Assembly: GCA_000285855.2 (NCBI GenBank)
Contig: HE978651.1
Location: 50,442 to 114,441, forward strand
Length of the DNA: 64,000 nt
Direction: 5' to 3'
DNA from: Ruminococcus sp. JC304
GTDB lineage: Bacteria > Bacillota > Clostridia > Lachnospirales > Lachnospiraceae
Numbering within the stretch: the stretch's first letter is position 1; the number at the start of each line of letters is the position of its first letter. The notes under the pieces are model-generated. The model made no database searches. It was not told where the DNA came from and was given only the letters and a program-made list of their open reading frames with translations. Both the position numbers and the translations under genes were made by a program. Of the stretch, positions 16,191-25,237 are shown piece after piece.

Positions 16191-17216
16191 CTATTGTGTT
16201 GTATTACGGCGGATCAGTACAGGTGTAATTTGTTTGTGAATAGGTTCGCCCAATGGTTTGGGAGCACGCTTTTTCTGCTCATCCATCTGTCGGACCAGAA
16301 GCTCCATGGCGGTTTTGGCAATTACATCAATCTGCTGGCCAACGGTTGTGATTGGAAGGATTGCCTCGCTGGCAATCGGGGAATTGTCAAATCCAACAAT
16401 CTCATAAGTTGAAGGAAAGGTTCCGTATTTTTGGAAAATTAAATTAAGAAACATATTGGCATAGGTATCATTTGCAACAAAGATACCTTTTTTTTGATCT
16501 GGGTATTTTGCTTCTATCTTATTAAAAATTTCCCGGATTACATTTAAAATCTCATGATAAGAATTACCTTCTACACTCAGATCGATATCATATGGAACAT
16601 GATATTCTTCACAAGTTTCCTGAAAGGCCCGGATGCGGTCATAAGCCGGGATGGATTTATCCACATTGACATTTATATGAATCAATATGTCACATTTATC
16701 CCGGATCAACAGGGAAGTAGCCTGAAGTGCACCCATATAGTTATCGGTATTGACACTGCTGATATGTTCTGCCTCACGCTCAATTGCGATGACAGGAATC
16801 TGATAGGAAGCGAGCTTCTCGGATGGAAGCGTGTGACTTAAAACAATCAGTCCCTCAATCTGATAAGATAGAAGTTCTTCAATGTACTGTTGTTCTTCTT
16901 CAGCTCCATGTTCGCTGACAAAAACAAGAAATTTATAATGATAATCTCTGTAGCTGGAAAGAAATTGTGTCAGCATCTCAGAATAATAATGCAGGTAGAG
17001 GTTTGGAATAATGATTCCGATAAATTCACTTTTTCCATTGGCCAGGACCTTTGCCAGCTTATTCTTTTTATATCCAAGTGTGTCAAGAGCCTGTGAAATC
17101 TTTTCCTGATTTTCTAAGGTAAGAGAATCAGGATGATTGAAGTATCTTGATATTGTAGTCTTTGAAAAATTTGTGTATTCTGCAATATCTGCAAAAGTTA
17201 CCTGTTTTTTACTCAT
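16191..17216 (-). CDS. LacI-family regulator of the fructan/sucrose locus
   Basis: A 341-residue repressor. The N-terminal helix-turn-helix is TFADIAEYTNFSKTTISRYF (residues 7-26) with the hinge helix LAKVLANGKS. The periplasmic-binding-like ligand domain runs from about 62 to 335 (GIIIPNLYLHYYSEM; FVANDTYANMFLN; IVGFDNSPIAS). It is divergent from the sugar transport genes, and AACCGGTT palindromes lie in the shared promoter region. By analogy with ScrR-type regulators it should release DNA on binding a sugar or sugar phosphate. It may autoregulate through a half-matching site at 17242-17254. Confidence 0.92.
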   Translation of the reverse strand: MSKKQVTFADIAEYTNFSKTTISRYFNHPDSLTLENQEKISQALDTLGYKKNKLAKVLANGKSEFIGIIIPNLYLHYYSEMLTQFLSSYRDYHYKFLVFVSEHGAEEEQQYIEELLSYQIEGLIVLSHTLPSEKLASYQIPVIAIEREAEHISSVNTDNYMGALQATSLLIRDKCDILIHINVNVDKSIPAYDRIRAFQETCEEYHVPYDIDLSVEGNSYHEILNVIREIFNKIEAKYPDQKKGIFVANDTYANMFLNLIFQKYGTFPSTYEIVGFDNSPIASEAILPITTVGQQIDVIAKTAMELLVRQMDEQKKRAPKPLGEPIHKQITPVLIRRNTTQ

Positions 17217-17266
17217 AAAAGTTGAATCTCCTTCAATGTGACGGCTAACGGTTTATAATATCCTTT

Positions 17267-17295
17267 AGTATAGCAATTCTTATGGAAAAACGCAA
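17267..17295 (-). promoter_or_regulatory. Promoter of the LacI gene
   Basis: On the minus strand TTGCGT (17290-17295), a 17-base spacer and TATACT (17267-17272). A GGCTAACGGTTT stretch just downstream resembles the AACCGGTT operator. Confidence 0.6.
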
Positions 17296-17303
17296 TTGGA
17301 AAA

Positions 17304-17325
17304 TAACCGATTACGTAACCGGTTA
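17304..17325. promoter_or_regulatory. Upstream LacI-type operator
   Basis: Contains the palindrome TAACCGGTTA (17316-17325), preceded by the related TAACCGATTACG. It lies upstream of the -35 of the sugar operon and in the promoter region of the repressor gene. Confidence 0.7.
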
Positions 17326-17343
17326 TTTTAATGCGTAAAAGTA

Positions 17344-17372
17344 TTGACAGAGTGAGATGGATATAGTATTAT
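17344..17372 (+). promoter_or_regulatory. Promoter of the fructan/sucrose operon
   Basis: TTGACA (17344-17349), a 17-base spacer and TATTAT (17367-17372). It is bracketed by two operator sites. Confidence 0.8.
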
Positions 17373-17383
17373 CAAATTATAAA

Positions 17384-17405
17384 GTAACCGGTTACTTAAC
17401 CGGTT
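17384..17405. promoter_or_regulatory. Downstream LacI-type operator pair
   Basis: GTAACCGGTTAC (17384-17395) is a perfect 12-bp palindrome with the central CG typical of LacI-family sites. It is followed at once by TAACCGGTT (17397-17405). The position just after the -10 fits direct repression, and the site about 70 bp upstream would allow looping. Confidence 0.8.
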
Positions 17406-17441
17406 TTGCACGAAAAGTTAAAGGAATGGAGGAAGTAATGC

Positions 17442-18380
17442 ATGAAAAGAATGCAAAACCAAACAAAGTCCGTAAGCAAGCGAACCTGGAGAGAAAAGAT
17501 GACTTATGTGAAGAAAAACTGGCAGTTATATCTATTCTTCCTGATGCCGGGACTTTTGCTGACAATTATTTTTAAGTATCTCCCGATGGGGGGGCTTTTG
17601 ATTGCGTTTAAAGACTACAATGTAATCAAAGGAGTTCTTGGGAGTCCTTGGGTCGGACTTGAGTATTTCAGACGATTTTTATCTTCACCAGATTTCATGA
17701 ACTATCTGATGAATACATTAAAATTGAGTATCTACGGATTGTTGTGGGGGTTCCCGGTTCCGATTATTCTTGCATTGCTTCTGAATCGTATCCGAAGGAC
17801 AGGAATCAAGAAGAAAGTTCAGCTTTTGATCTATATGCCGAACTTTATTTCCGTCATCGTACTTTGTGGTATGGTTCGTATGCTTTTATCACCTGTAGGG
17901 CCGCTGAATAAAGTACTGGGAATCAGCACAAACTGGATGACAATGCCTTCTGCATTCCGGACAATCTATATTGCAAGCGGAATCTGGCAGGCGGCAGGAT
18001 GGGCATCTATTATGTATACAGCAGCATTGGCGAATGCCAGCAAAGAGCTGGAAGAAGCAGCCATCATGGATGGAGCGAATCTTCTGCAGCAAATCTGGTA
18101 TGTAGAGTTGCCTGCAATTAAAAATATTATTGTAATTCAGTTTATTTTACAGGCCGGAAATATTATGAGTATAGGTTTTGAAAAAGCTTATGCGTTACAG
18201 ACAGATATGAACTTGCCGGCATCGGAAATCCTGTCTACATATGTATATCGTATCGGACTATTAAATGGAGATTATGGATACTCTACAGCAGTAGGTCTTT
18301 TCAATTCTGTTATAAATGTTATTTTACTGGTTTTTGTAAACTGGGTTGTTAAGAAACTGAATGACGGAGAAGGATTATAG
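17442..18380 (+). CDS. Sugar ABC transporter permease, LplB/YteP type
   Basis: A 312-residue permease with six predicted membrane helices. It contains the inner-membrane coupling motif in EEAAIMDGANLLQQIWYVELPAI (EAA loop, about residue 205). The N-terminal MPGLLLTIIFKYLPMGGLLIAFKDY is typical of the LplB/YteP group that imports oligosaccharides with a large binding lipoprotein. GGAGGA (17428-17433) lies 8 bases before the ATG. First gene of the operon with a second permease, the binding protein and GH32. No ATPase is encoded here; members of this group usually use a shared MsmX-type ATPase elsewhere. Confidence 0.92.
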   Translation: MKRMQNQTKSVSKRTWREKMTYVKKNWQLYLFFLMPGLLLTIIFKYLPMGGLLIAFKDYNVIKGVLGSPWVGLEYFRRFLSSPDFMNYLMNTLKLSIYGLLWGFPVPIILALLLNRIRRTGIKKKVQLLIYMPNFISVIVLCGMVRMLLSPVGPLNKVLGISTNWMTMPSAFRTIYIASGIWQAAGWASIMYTAALANASKELEEAAIMDGANLLQQIWYVELPAIKNIIVIQFILQAGNIMSIGFEKAYALQTDMNLPASEILSTYVYRIGLLNGDYGYSTAVGLFNSVINVILLVFVNWVVKKLNDGEGL

Positions 18381-18396
18381 GAAAGAGGGAGAAAAG

Positions 18397-19293
18397 ATGG
18401 AGAAAAAAAAGAAGAAAAAATATTCAAGGACAGACAGAATAATCCTTGGAATTGGATTTACCATTCTTGGTTTATTCGTCCTTTCTATAGCGATACCGAT
18501 TGTTTATGTGGTACTCGCATCCTTTATGGATCCGACTGTTTTGAATAACCAGGGATTGAGTTTTAAAATCAAGGACTGGACATTAGATGCCTATCGAAGA
18601 GTGTTACAGAATGAAATGATCTGGCGTGGATTTTTGAATTCTTTCCTGTATTCACTTGCATTTACAGTTATTTCCGTTTTTGTGACATTGCTGGCAGCAT
18701 ATCCGATGTCTAAAAAAGAATTTGTAGGAAGAAAATTTTTCAATATTATTTTCCTGATCACAATGTTCTTTGGGGGTGGAATGATTCCTACATTCATTTT
18801 GATCAATCAGCTGCACATGGTTAATACGGTGTGGGCAATCTTGATTCCGGGGGCATTTAATGTATGGAATATGATTCTTGCAAGAACTTATTATCAATCA
18901 ATTCCGACAGAATTAAGAGAAGCATCTGCGATTGACGGGGCGAATGAGATCCAGCATTTCTTTAAAGTCATGATTCCGGTATGTAAGCCGATTATTGCAG
19001 TTCTGGCACTCTGGTCTTTCGTTGGAATGTGGAACAGTTATTTCGATGCAATGATTTATTTGAATGATGCAAATCTGCAGCCATTGCAGTTAGTGCTTCG
19101 TTCTATCCTGGTACAGAATACACCACAGCCGGGAATGATCGCCGATATCCAAAGCACGGCAGAAATGGCAAAAATAGCAGAACAGCTTAAATATGCAACC
19201 ATTGTAGTATCAAGTTTACCACTGTTAGTAATGTACCCATTCTTCCAGAAATATTTTGACAAAGGAATTATGGTAGGATCGGTAAAAGGCTAA
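18397..19293 (+). CDS. Sugar ABC transporter permease, YtcP/UgpE type
   Basis: A 298-residue partner permease with six helices and the EAA loop REASAIDGANEIQHFFKVMIP (about residue 175). The frame is open from 18361, inside the end of the first permease, but ATG 18397 is preceded by AGGGAG and gives the basic N-terminus MEKKKKKKYSRT. It should form a heterodimer with the upstream permease. The separation of stop and start is 16 bases. Confidence 0.92.
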   Translation: MEKKKKKKYSRTDRIILGIGFTILGLFVLSIAIPIVYVVLASFMDPTVLNNQGLSFKIKDWTLDAYRRVLQNEMIWRGFLNSFLYSLAFTVISVFVTLLAAYPMSKKEFVGRKFFNIIFLITMFFGGGMIPTFILINQLHMVNTVWAILIPGAFNVWNMILARTYYQSIPTELREASAIDGANEIQHFFKVMIPVCKPIIAVLALWSFVGMWNSYFDAMIYLNDANLQPLQLVLRSILVQNTPQPGMIADIQSTAEMAKIAEQLKYATIVVSSLPLLVMYPFFQKYFDKGIMVGSVKG

Positions 19294-19314
19294 TAAGAAA
19301 GGAACGATACAGAT

Positions 19315-20994
19315 ATGAAGAAAAGTAAAGTAAATGCATTACTTGCAATTGTACTATCTATGACGATGATGGTGGGAGTTGCAGGATGTGGAAAAGAGCA
19401 GCAGCTTGCGGCTGAAATTGATCCGGATACACCTGTATCGGAAGTGCAGTTTCCATTGAAGAAAACTGCAGAACTTTCCTTTATTACAAGTGCACCGGCT
19501 ACATCAACACAGGAGCCAAATGAGCGAGTGATCTTTCAGCGCATGGAAGAGCAGACCAATGTTCATATTGACTGGACTTGTTTTGTATCAGATCAGTTTT
19601 CTGATAAGAAAAACCTGGCACTTGCTCAGTTTGGAAATCTGCCGGATGGATTATTTAATGCCGGAATGAGTGATTACGATTTATTGCGTTATGCAAAGCA
19701 GGGAATTATCATTCCATTGGAAAATCTGATAGATAAATATATGCCGAATTTACAGGCGGTTTTTGAAAAATATCCGGAATACAGGACAATGTGTACAGCA
19801 CCAGATGGACATATTTATTCATTTCCATGGATTGAGCAACTTGGAGCTGGGAAAGAAGCCATTCAGGCAATCGGAGATATTCCGTATATTAACAAAAAAT
19901 GGCTGGATTATCTTGGACTTGAGATTCCGACAACAACAGATGAATTGGAACAGGTATTAATTCAATTCCGTGATCATGCAGATGAACTTGAAAAAGAATT
20001 TTCTATTGAAGGTGATGTGATCCCAATGTCATTTATTATCAATAATGGAGATCAGGATCCTGCAATTTTGATTAATGGATTTGGAGAAGGTTATGGAGAT
20101 ACAGGAGATCATTTCGCTGTAACGGATGAAGGAAAAGTTATTTACACAACGGTTCAGGAGGGTTATAAAGAAGGGATTGAATGGTTGCATAAGCTTGTAA
20201 CAGAGGATCTGGTTGACCCGGAAGCATTTACACAAGAGTGGTCCACCTATGTGGCAAAAGGAAAGAATCATAGATATGGTCTCTGCTTTACATGGGATAT
20301 TGCAAATATTGATAACAATGAAGATTATGTTATGCTGCCGGCTTTGACAGGACCGGATGGAATGAGAAATATCACAAGACAGAACAACAGCGAAACAAGC
20401 GGATTTGATCGTGGAAGATGTGTCCTTACATCCAGCTGTCGTGACACAGCACTTGCTGCCGCATGGATCGATCAGATGTATGCACCCCTTCAGTCACCAC
20501 AGAATAACTGGGGAACTTATGGAGAAAAGGATTCTTTTAACATTTTTGAACTGTCCAAGAATAAAGATGGCGGAGAAATGCTGAAGCATATGGATCTTGG
20601 AACTCAGTCGCCGGTAGAAGTACGTGAGGCACAATCTGTAAATGGTCCGCTTGCAGTACTGAATGAATATTATGATGTATATGTAACACAGCCAGAAGAT
20701 GCAAAATGGCGTTTAGACAATATGCATGAAACTTATCTACAGGATATGAACAGCAAGTATGTTTATCCAAACGTCTTTATGAGCATTGATGATACCAATA
20801 AAGTATCTCAGTACGATACAGATATTAAAAAATATGCAGAGCAGAAGAAAGCAGACTGGATCTTGAATGGCGGAATTGAAAAAGAGTGGGATTCCTATCT
20901 GAAGAAAATGGAACAGTACGGACTTCCCGATTATCTTTCAATTAAACAGAAATACTTTGATCAGTATCAGGAGTCATTGAGTGAAAAAAAATAA
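19315..20994 (+). CDS. Extracellular sugar-binding lipoprotein
   Basis: A 559-residue binding protein of the large family 1 type that partners LplB/YtcP permeases. The signal peptide ends in the lipobox VAGC (Cys25), so it is a lipoprotein. The mature part shows SFITSAPATS and a DG.IYSFPWIEQ segment usual in these proteins. It likely captures fructo-oligosaccharides or sucrose, inferred from the adjacent GH32 gene. It follows the second permease by 21 bases. Confidence 0.9.
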   Translation: MKKSKVNALLAIVLSMTMMVGVAGCGKEQQLAAEIDPDTPVSEVQFPLKKTAELSFITSAPATSTQEPNERVIFQRMEEQTNVHIDWTCFVSDQFSDKKNLALAQFGNLPDGLFNAGMSDYDLLRYAKQGIIIPLENLIDKYMPNLQAVFEKYPEYRTMCTAPDGHIYSFPWIEQLGAGKEAIQAIGDIPYINKKWLDYLGLEIPTTTDELEQVLIQFRDHADELEKEFSIEGDVIPMSFIINNGDQDPAILINGFGEGYGDTGDHFAVTDEGKVIYTTVQEGYKEGIEWLHKLVTEDLVDPEAFTQEWSTYVAKGKNHRYGLCFTWDIANIDNNEDYVMLPALTGPDGMRNITRQNNSETSGFDRGRCVLTSSCRDTALAAAWIDQMYAPLQSPQNNWGTYGEKDSFNIFELSKNKDGGEMLKHMDLGTQSPVEVREAQSVNGPLAVLNEYYDVYVTQPEDAKWRLDNMHETYLQDMNSKYVYPNVFMSIDDTNKVSQYDTDIKKYAEQKKADWILNGGIEKEWDSYLKKMEQYGLPDYLSIKQKYFDQYQESLSEKK

Positions 20995-21019
20995 CGACAC
21001 GAATAATAGGAGAATTCGC

Positions 21020-22504
21020 ATGAGTGAGATGTTAGAAAAGGCTAGAAAATATGAAGATGAACAAGGAAAGCAGATAAAGGCAGAAGACAGACCGGTTTTT
21101 CATGTGAGTCCATATGTCGGATGGATGAATGATCCGAATGGTTTTTCATACTATCGGGGAGAGTATCATCTTTTTTATCAGTATCATCCATACGATACAC
21201 ACTGGAACAGTATGCATTGGGGGCATGTGGTTAGTAAGGATCTGCTTCACTGGGAATATCTTCCGGCAGCTTTGGCACCGGATGAAGATTATGATAAGAT
21301 TGGATGCTTTTCAGGAAGTGCAACAGAGTTAGGAGACGGCAGACAGCTGCTTATCTATACTGCAGTGGATCAGGAGAAAATGGAAGATGGAACTGTAAGG
21401 GATATTCAGACACAGGCAGTGGCTGTTGGAGATGGAAGAGATTATAAGAAATATGAGAAGAATCCGGTTCTGACAGCCAAAGATCTTCCGGAAGGTGCAA
21501 GTAAAGTGGATTTCCGTGATCCAAAGATCTGGAAAGGAAAAGACGGGAACTTCTATTGTGTTATCGGAAGCAGACCGGCAGACGGAAGTGGACAGATTCT
21601 TCTTTATAGAAGCAAGAACGGATTTGAGTGGGAATTTGTCAGCATCCTTGCAGAAAATAAAAAACGTTTTGGAAAGATGTGGGAATGTCCGGATTTCTTT
21701 GAACTGGATGGGAAACACGTTCTTTTGACCAGTCCACAGGATATGCTGCCGGAAGGCTTGGAATATCATAACGGAAATGGCACTTTATGTATCATAGGAG
21801 AAATGGACAAGGATACATATACCTTAAAAGAGCAGTTTACGCAGTCTGTGGATTATGGAATTGATTTTTATGCAATGCAGACGTTGAAAGCCCCGGATGG
21901 CAGGAGAATTATGATTGGCTGGATGCAGAACTGGGACACCACTGCTTATCGTTGCAATGACTCAAAATGGTTTGCACAAATGAGTCTGCCGAGAGAATTA
22001 TCTGTGAAAAACGGAAGACTTTATCAAACGCCGATCAAAGAACTCGATGGGATGCGAAAAGACAGAGTTGAGTACAACAATGTAGTAATAAATAATGATA
22101 CGATCTCATTAGATAAAATCGAAGGACGAACTATAGATATGGAGCTTGTGATACGTCCGGAAGATAAGGAAAATGTCTATAAGAAATTCGCATTACGTTT
22201 TGCACAGAATGAGAGGTTTCATACAGAATTGTGCTTCCGCCCGGATGAGTCTGTCCTGAAAATTGATAGAAAATTTTCAGGAAGTGAAAGAGCATTGGTT
22301 CATCAGAGAAGATGTCTGGTAAATGGAGATGCCGATGAATTAAAGCTTCGTGTGATTCTGGATAGATTCAGCGCAGAAATATTTATTAATGATGGCGAAC
22401 AGGTTATGTCGGCTGTCATATTTACAGAACAAGAGGCAAACGGGATTTCCTTCTTTGTTGAAGGTGCAGCTAAAATTGATGTAGTGAAATACGATCTGGT
22501 TTGA
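21020..22504 (+). CDS. GH32 beta-fructofuranosidase / sucrose hydrolase
   Basis: A 494-residue glycoside hydrolase of family 32 that cleaves terminal fructose from sucrose, sucrose-6-phosphate or short fructans. Catalytic motifs: nucleophile D38 in WMNDPNG, the stabiliser in DFRDPKIW, and the acid/base in MWECPDFF. The five-blade propeller (about 25-335) is followed by the beta-sandwich with ERALVHQRRCL and DRFSAEIFIND. No signal peptide, so it acts in the cytoplasm on imported sugar. ATG 21020 has AGGAG (21008-21012); a GTG at 20981 would overlap the lipoprotein gene and lacks a site. Confidence 0.95.
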   Translation: MSEMLEKARKYEDEQGKQIKAEDRPVFHVSPYVGWMNDPNGFSYYRGEYHLFYQYHPYDTHWNSMHWGHVVSKDLLHWEYLPAALAPDEDYDKIGCFSGSATELGDGRQLLIYTAVDQEKMEDGTVRDIQTQAVAVGDGRDYKKYEKNPVLTAKDLPEGASKVDFRDPKIWKGKDGNFYCVIGSRPADGSGQILLYRSKNGFEWEFVSILAENKKRFGKMWECPDFFELDGKHVLLTSPQDMLPEGLEYHNGNGTLCIIGEMDKDTYTLKEQFTQSVDYGIDFYAMQTLKAPDGRRIMIGWMQNWDTTAYRCNDSKWFAQMSLPRELSVKNGRLYQTPIKELDGMRKDRVEYNNVVINNDTISLDKIEGRTIDMELVIRPEDKENVYKKFALRFAQNERFHTELCFRPDESVLKIDRKFSGSERALVHQRRCLVNGDADELKLRVILDRFSAEIFINDGEQVMSAVIFTEQEANGISFFVEGAAKIDVVKYDLV

Positions 22505-22554
22505 GAAATACATGATAAAACTTACATGGAGTTTGAAGACATATGGATAATGAT

Positions 22555-22583
22555 GGGGGATTCCTGAAACGGGAATCCCCTTT
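22555..22583 (+). terminator. Hairpin after the fructan operon
   Basis: GGGGATTCC and GGAATCCCC pair perfectly across a short loop, followed only by TTTGC. Likely an intrinsic terminator with a weak U-tract. The rest of the 22505-22862 gap holds the heat-shock control region and an mRNA leader with a GTCCATC/GATGGAC hairpin. Confidence 0.7.
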
Positions 22584-22666
22584 GCAGTATAGGCGCATAG
22601 GGTATTGATGATAGAGGTAATATCGCTGCTTCTATATAAATAGTTCACAAATTCTTCACAAAATAA

Positions 22667-22709
22667 TTAGCACTCACCTCTTGACAGTGCTAATAATAAG
22701 TGTTATATT
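22667..22709 (+). promoter_or_regulatory. CIRCE operator overlapping the hsp20 promoter
   Basis: TTAGCACTC (22667-22675), nine bases, CAGTGCTAA (22685-22693) matches the HrcA operator TTAGCACTC-N9-GAGTGCTAA with one mismatch. A near-consensus promoter, TTGACA (22681-22686), 17 bases, TATATT (22704-22709), shares its -35 with the right arm. HrcA binding should block RNA polymerase, giving heat induction of the downstream Hsp20 genes. Confidence 0.92.
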
Positions 22710-22862
22710 ACAGCTAGAACAAAGGAAAGGGAACAAAAAGAGAACAAAGAAATAAGTTCTATGAGATTCCTGATAACCTAAGTTCCAAAGAAACAAGGTA
22801 AAGATGCATAACTGAGAGTCCATCATATACAGATGGACGGTATAGAAAAGGAGAGATGACTT

Positions 22863-23330
22863 ATGTTGATGCCTAGTATTTTTGGAGAAAATTTATTTGA
22901 TGACTTTTTTGGAGATTTTCCATTTTATTATGATGACAGAGCAATGAAAGATACAGAGAAGAAACTTTACGGACGCAGAGCCAGCCATATAATGAAAACA
23001 GATATCAAGGAAACTGATAAAGGCTATGAACTGGTCGTAGATCTTCCGGGATTTACTAAAGATGAAGTAAAGGCTGATCTGGAGAATGGTTATCTGACTA
23101 TCAGTGCAGAGAAAGGCCTGGACAAAGATGAGCAGGAGAAAGAGACAGGACGTTATATCCGTAAGGAACGTTACGCAGGTGCCTGCAGCCGTAGCTTCTA
23201 TGTAGGTAAAGAAGTTGAGAAAGAAGACATTAAAGCAGAATTCAAACATGGTATCCTCACATTATTTGTACCAAAGAAAGAAGCAAAACCAGCAGTAGAA
23301 CAGAAGAAAACAATTGCCATTGAAGGTTGA
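22863..23330 (+). CDS. Small heat-shock protein Hsp20 (copy 1)
   Basis: A 155-residue alpha-crystallin-domain chaperone. The short N-terminus MLMPSIFGENLFDDFF is followed by the crystallin domain (about 42-140) with YELVVDLPGFTKDEVKADLENGYLTI and the conserved A/G-x-L motif in HGILTLFVPKK. It binds unfolding proteins and holds them for refolding. It lies under the CIRCE-controlled promoter. The next gene is a close duplicate. Confidence 0.95.
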   Translation: MLMPSIFGENLFDDFFGDFPFYYDDRAMKDTEKKLYGRRASHIMKTDIKETDKGYELVVDLPGFTKDEVKADLENGYLTISAEKGLDKDEQEKETGRYIRKERYAGACSRSFYVGKEVEKEDIKAEFKHGILTLFVPKKEAKPAVEQKKTIAIEG

Positions 23331-23416
23331 AAAAACCTGTAGCGATAGATTTGGAAAGTAAATCTGGTGAACAGATTTGACATATATAAAATATATTAGA
23401 AAAGGAGATATGACTT

Positions 23417-23884
23417 ATGTTAATGCCTAGTATTTTTGGAGAAAATTTATTTGATGACTTTTTTGGAGATTTCCCATTCTATTATGATGACAGAGCAATG
23501 AAAGATGCAGAGAAGAAACTTTATGGACATAAAGCAAATCATGTAATGAAAACTGATATCAAGGAAATGAATAATGGATACGAACTGGTTGTAGATCTTC
23601 CGGGATTTAAGAAAGATGAAGTTCATGCAGCACTTGAAAATGGTTATCTGACTATCAGTGCAGAGAAAGGCCTGGATAAAGACGAGAAGGAAAAAGAGAC
23701 AGGACGTTATATCCGCAGAGAACGTTATGCAGGTGCCTGCAGTCGTAGCTTTTATGTAGGTAAAGAAGTACATCAGGATGACATCAAAGCAGAATTCAAA
23801 CATGGTATCCTGACATTATTCGTTCCGAAGAAAGAAGCAAAGCCAGCAGTGGAACAGAAGCACAGCATCTCCATTGAAGGATAA
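23417..23884 (+). CDS. Small heat-shock protein Hsp20 (copy 2)
   Basis: Also 155 residues and alignable end to end with copy 1 without gaps; by eye roughly 85-90 percent of residues agree. Differences cluster at residues 31-66 and near 125 (KEVEKEDI versus KEVHQDDI). The ribosome-site region AAAGGAGA-ATGACTTATG is nearly the same too, so the duplication includes the leader. No separate CIRCE lies in the 86-base gap; both copies probably share one message ending at 23902-23938. Confidence 0.95.
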   Translation: MLMPSIFGENLFDDFFGDFPFYYDDRAMKDAEKKLYGHKANHVMKTDIKEMNNGYELVVDLPGFKKDEVHAALENGYLTISAEKGLDKDEKEKETGRYIRRERYAGACSRSFYVGKEVHQDDIKAEFKHGILTLFVPKKEAKPAVEQKHSISIEG

Positions 23885-23901
23885 TAGATATTAAGTTACA
23901 G

Positions 23902-23938
23902 CAACGGGAGGTCAAATCTTTTGGCTTCCCGTTGTTTG
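23902..23938 (+). terminator. Terminator after the hsp20 pair
   Basis: CAACGGGA and TCCCGTTG pair across a 17-base loop and are followed by TTTG; the U-tract is short. Confidence 0.65.
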
Positions 23939-24012
23939 CATAATGAGGATTGCAGAAATATGAAGTCAGGAATGATTGCGTTAGAATGTGTTTATGAGGG
24001 AAGGTGATGATA

Positions 24013-25161
24013 TTGAAAAGAGACTACTATGAAGTTCTGGGCGTGAACAAAAACGCGGATGCAGCAACGATTAAGAAAGCATACAGAAAACTGGCAAAGA
24101 AATATCATCCGGACAGTAATGAGGGAAATGCTTCGGCAGCAGAGCATTTTAAGGAAGTAAATGAAGCCTATGATGTTCTGAGTGATGAGAAGAAGCGTAA
24201 ACTGTATGATCAGTTTGGCCACGCTGCTTTTGAAGAAGGTGCCGGTAATTATGGAAACGAACAGGGCAGCCCGTTCGGAAGCGGTTTTGGCGGAGCACAG
24301 GGCAATCCTTTTGGCGGTGGTTTCCATGGTTCGTACAGTGATGGCAATGGTTATCATGAATATCATTTTGAAAATGGCGAAGATATGGATGATATCCTGA
24401 AGAACCTCTTTGGTGGTGGATTTAAGAAGAGTAAATCATCAGGTGGTTTTGGAAGGGGCGGATTTGGAGGCAGTGGCTTTCACGGAAGTGGCTTTGGCGG
24501 TTTCGGAAGTAACGGAACTGGCGGCTTCGGCAGTGGCTTTGGTACAGGTGGAAGTGATTTCCGCAGTCAGGGCTTTAGCGGTTCTTACAGCAGCAAAGGT
24601 GAGGATCTTCATGCAGAGGTTACTGTCAGCTTTGATGAAGCTGCTTTTGGTGGCAAGAAGGTTATCCGCCTGCAGAGCAGCAACGGCGGTATCCAGAACT
24701 ATGAAGTCAATATTCCGGCGGGTATTGAATCCGGTAAATCTATCAGACTTAAGGGAAAAGGCTATCCGGGAGTCGGCGGAGGTGAAGCCGGTGACCTGCT
24801 TCTGAAAGTAAATGTTCAGGATAAGCCCGGATATAAACGAGAAGGCAGAGATGTCTACACAACTGTAAATATCCCATTTACAACAGCAGTATTTGGCGGT
24901 GAGGCGAAGGTTCACACTATTTACGGTGATGTTCTCTGTAACATTAAACCGGGTACTCAGTCCGGAACGAAGATACGTCTGAGAGGTAAAGGTATTGTTG
25001 CAATGAACAATCCGTCTGTACATGGAGATGAATATGCAACTGTACAGATTGAAGTTCCGACCAGTCTGACACCGGAAGCAAGACGGAAACTGAAAGAATT
25101 CGAACAGGAATGTAATGGAAACCGCAGAAGCCGTGGATTTGGCAGCGGGAGTGCGGCGTGA
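24013..25161 (+). CDS. DnaJ-type co-chaperone without zinc fingers (CbpA-like)
   Basis: A 382-residue Hsp40 of class II. J domain (residues 1-70) with the HPD motif in KYHPDSNEG, a long Gly/Phe/Ser-rich region (about 75-195), then two beta-sandwich substrate-binding domains ([34 protein letters not shown]) and no CxxCxGxG repeats. It stimulates DnaK. The start is a judgement: TTG 24013 gives the canonical [10 protein letters not shown] and has AAGGTGA at 24001; ATG 24007 or GTG 24004 would add 2-3 residues. It follows the Hsp20 genes, extending the heat-shock cluster, although no CIRCE precedes it. Confidence 0.92.
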   Translation: MKRDYYEVLGVNKNADAATIKKAYRKLAKKYHPDSNEGNASAAEHFKEVNEAYDVLSDEKKRKLYDQFGHAAFEEGAGNYGNEQGSPFGSGFGGAQGNPFGGGFHGSYSDGNGYHEYHFENGEDMDDILKNLFGGGFKKSKSSGGFGRGGFGGSGFHGSGFGGFGSNGTGGFGSGFGTGGSDFRSQGFSGSYSSKGEDLHAEVTVSFDEAAFGGKKVIRLQSSNGGIQNYEVNIPAGIESGKSIRLKGKGYPGVGGGEAGDLLLKVNVQDKPGYKREGRDVYTTVNIPFTTAVFGGEAKVHTIYGDVLCNIKPGTQSGTKIRLRGKGIVAMNNPSVHGDEYATVQIEVPTSLTPEARRKLKEFEQECNGNRRSRGFGSGSAA

Positions 25162-25176
25162 ATGAACTTAAAAAAG

Positions 25177-25223
25177 TATCCTGTAAAAGCAAATATAAAA
25201 TGCTTTTACAGGATATTTTTTTG
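25177..25223 (+). terminator. Terminator between dnaJ-like gene and convergent lacI-family gene
   Basis: TATCCTGTAAAAGCA and TGCTTTTACAGGATA form a 15-bp perfect stem followed by seven T. Confidence 0.92.
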
Positions 25224-25237
25224 TTTATAAATAATGT

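Noticed and set aside
17357-17575. A short plus-strand frame overlapping the start of the first sugar permease
   Set aside because: It begins at the -35/-10 region before the predicted transcript start and runs in another frame over the permease; no ribosome site.
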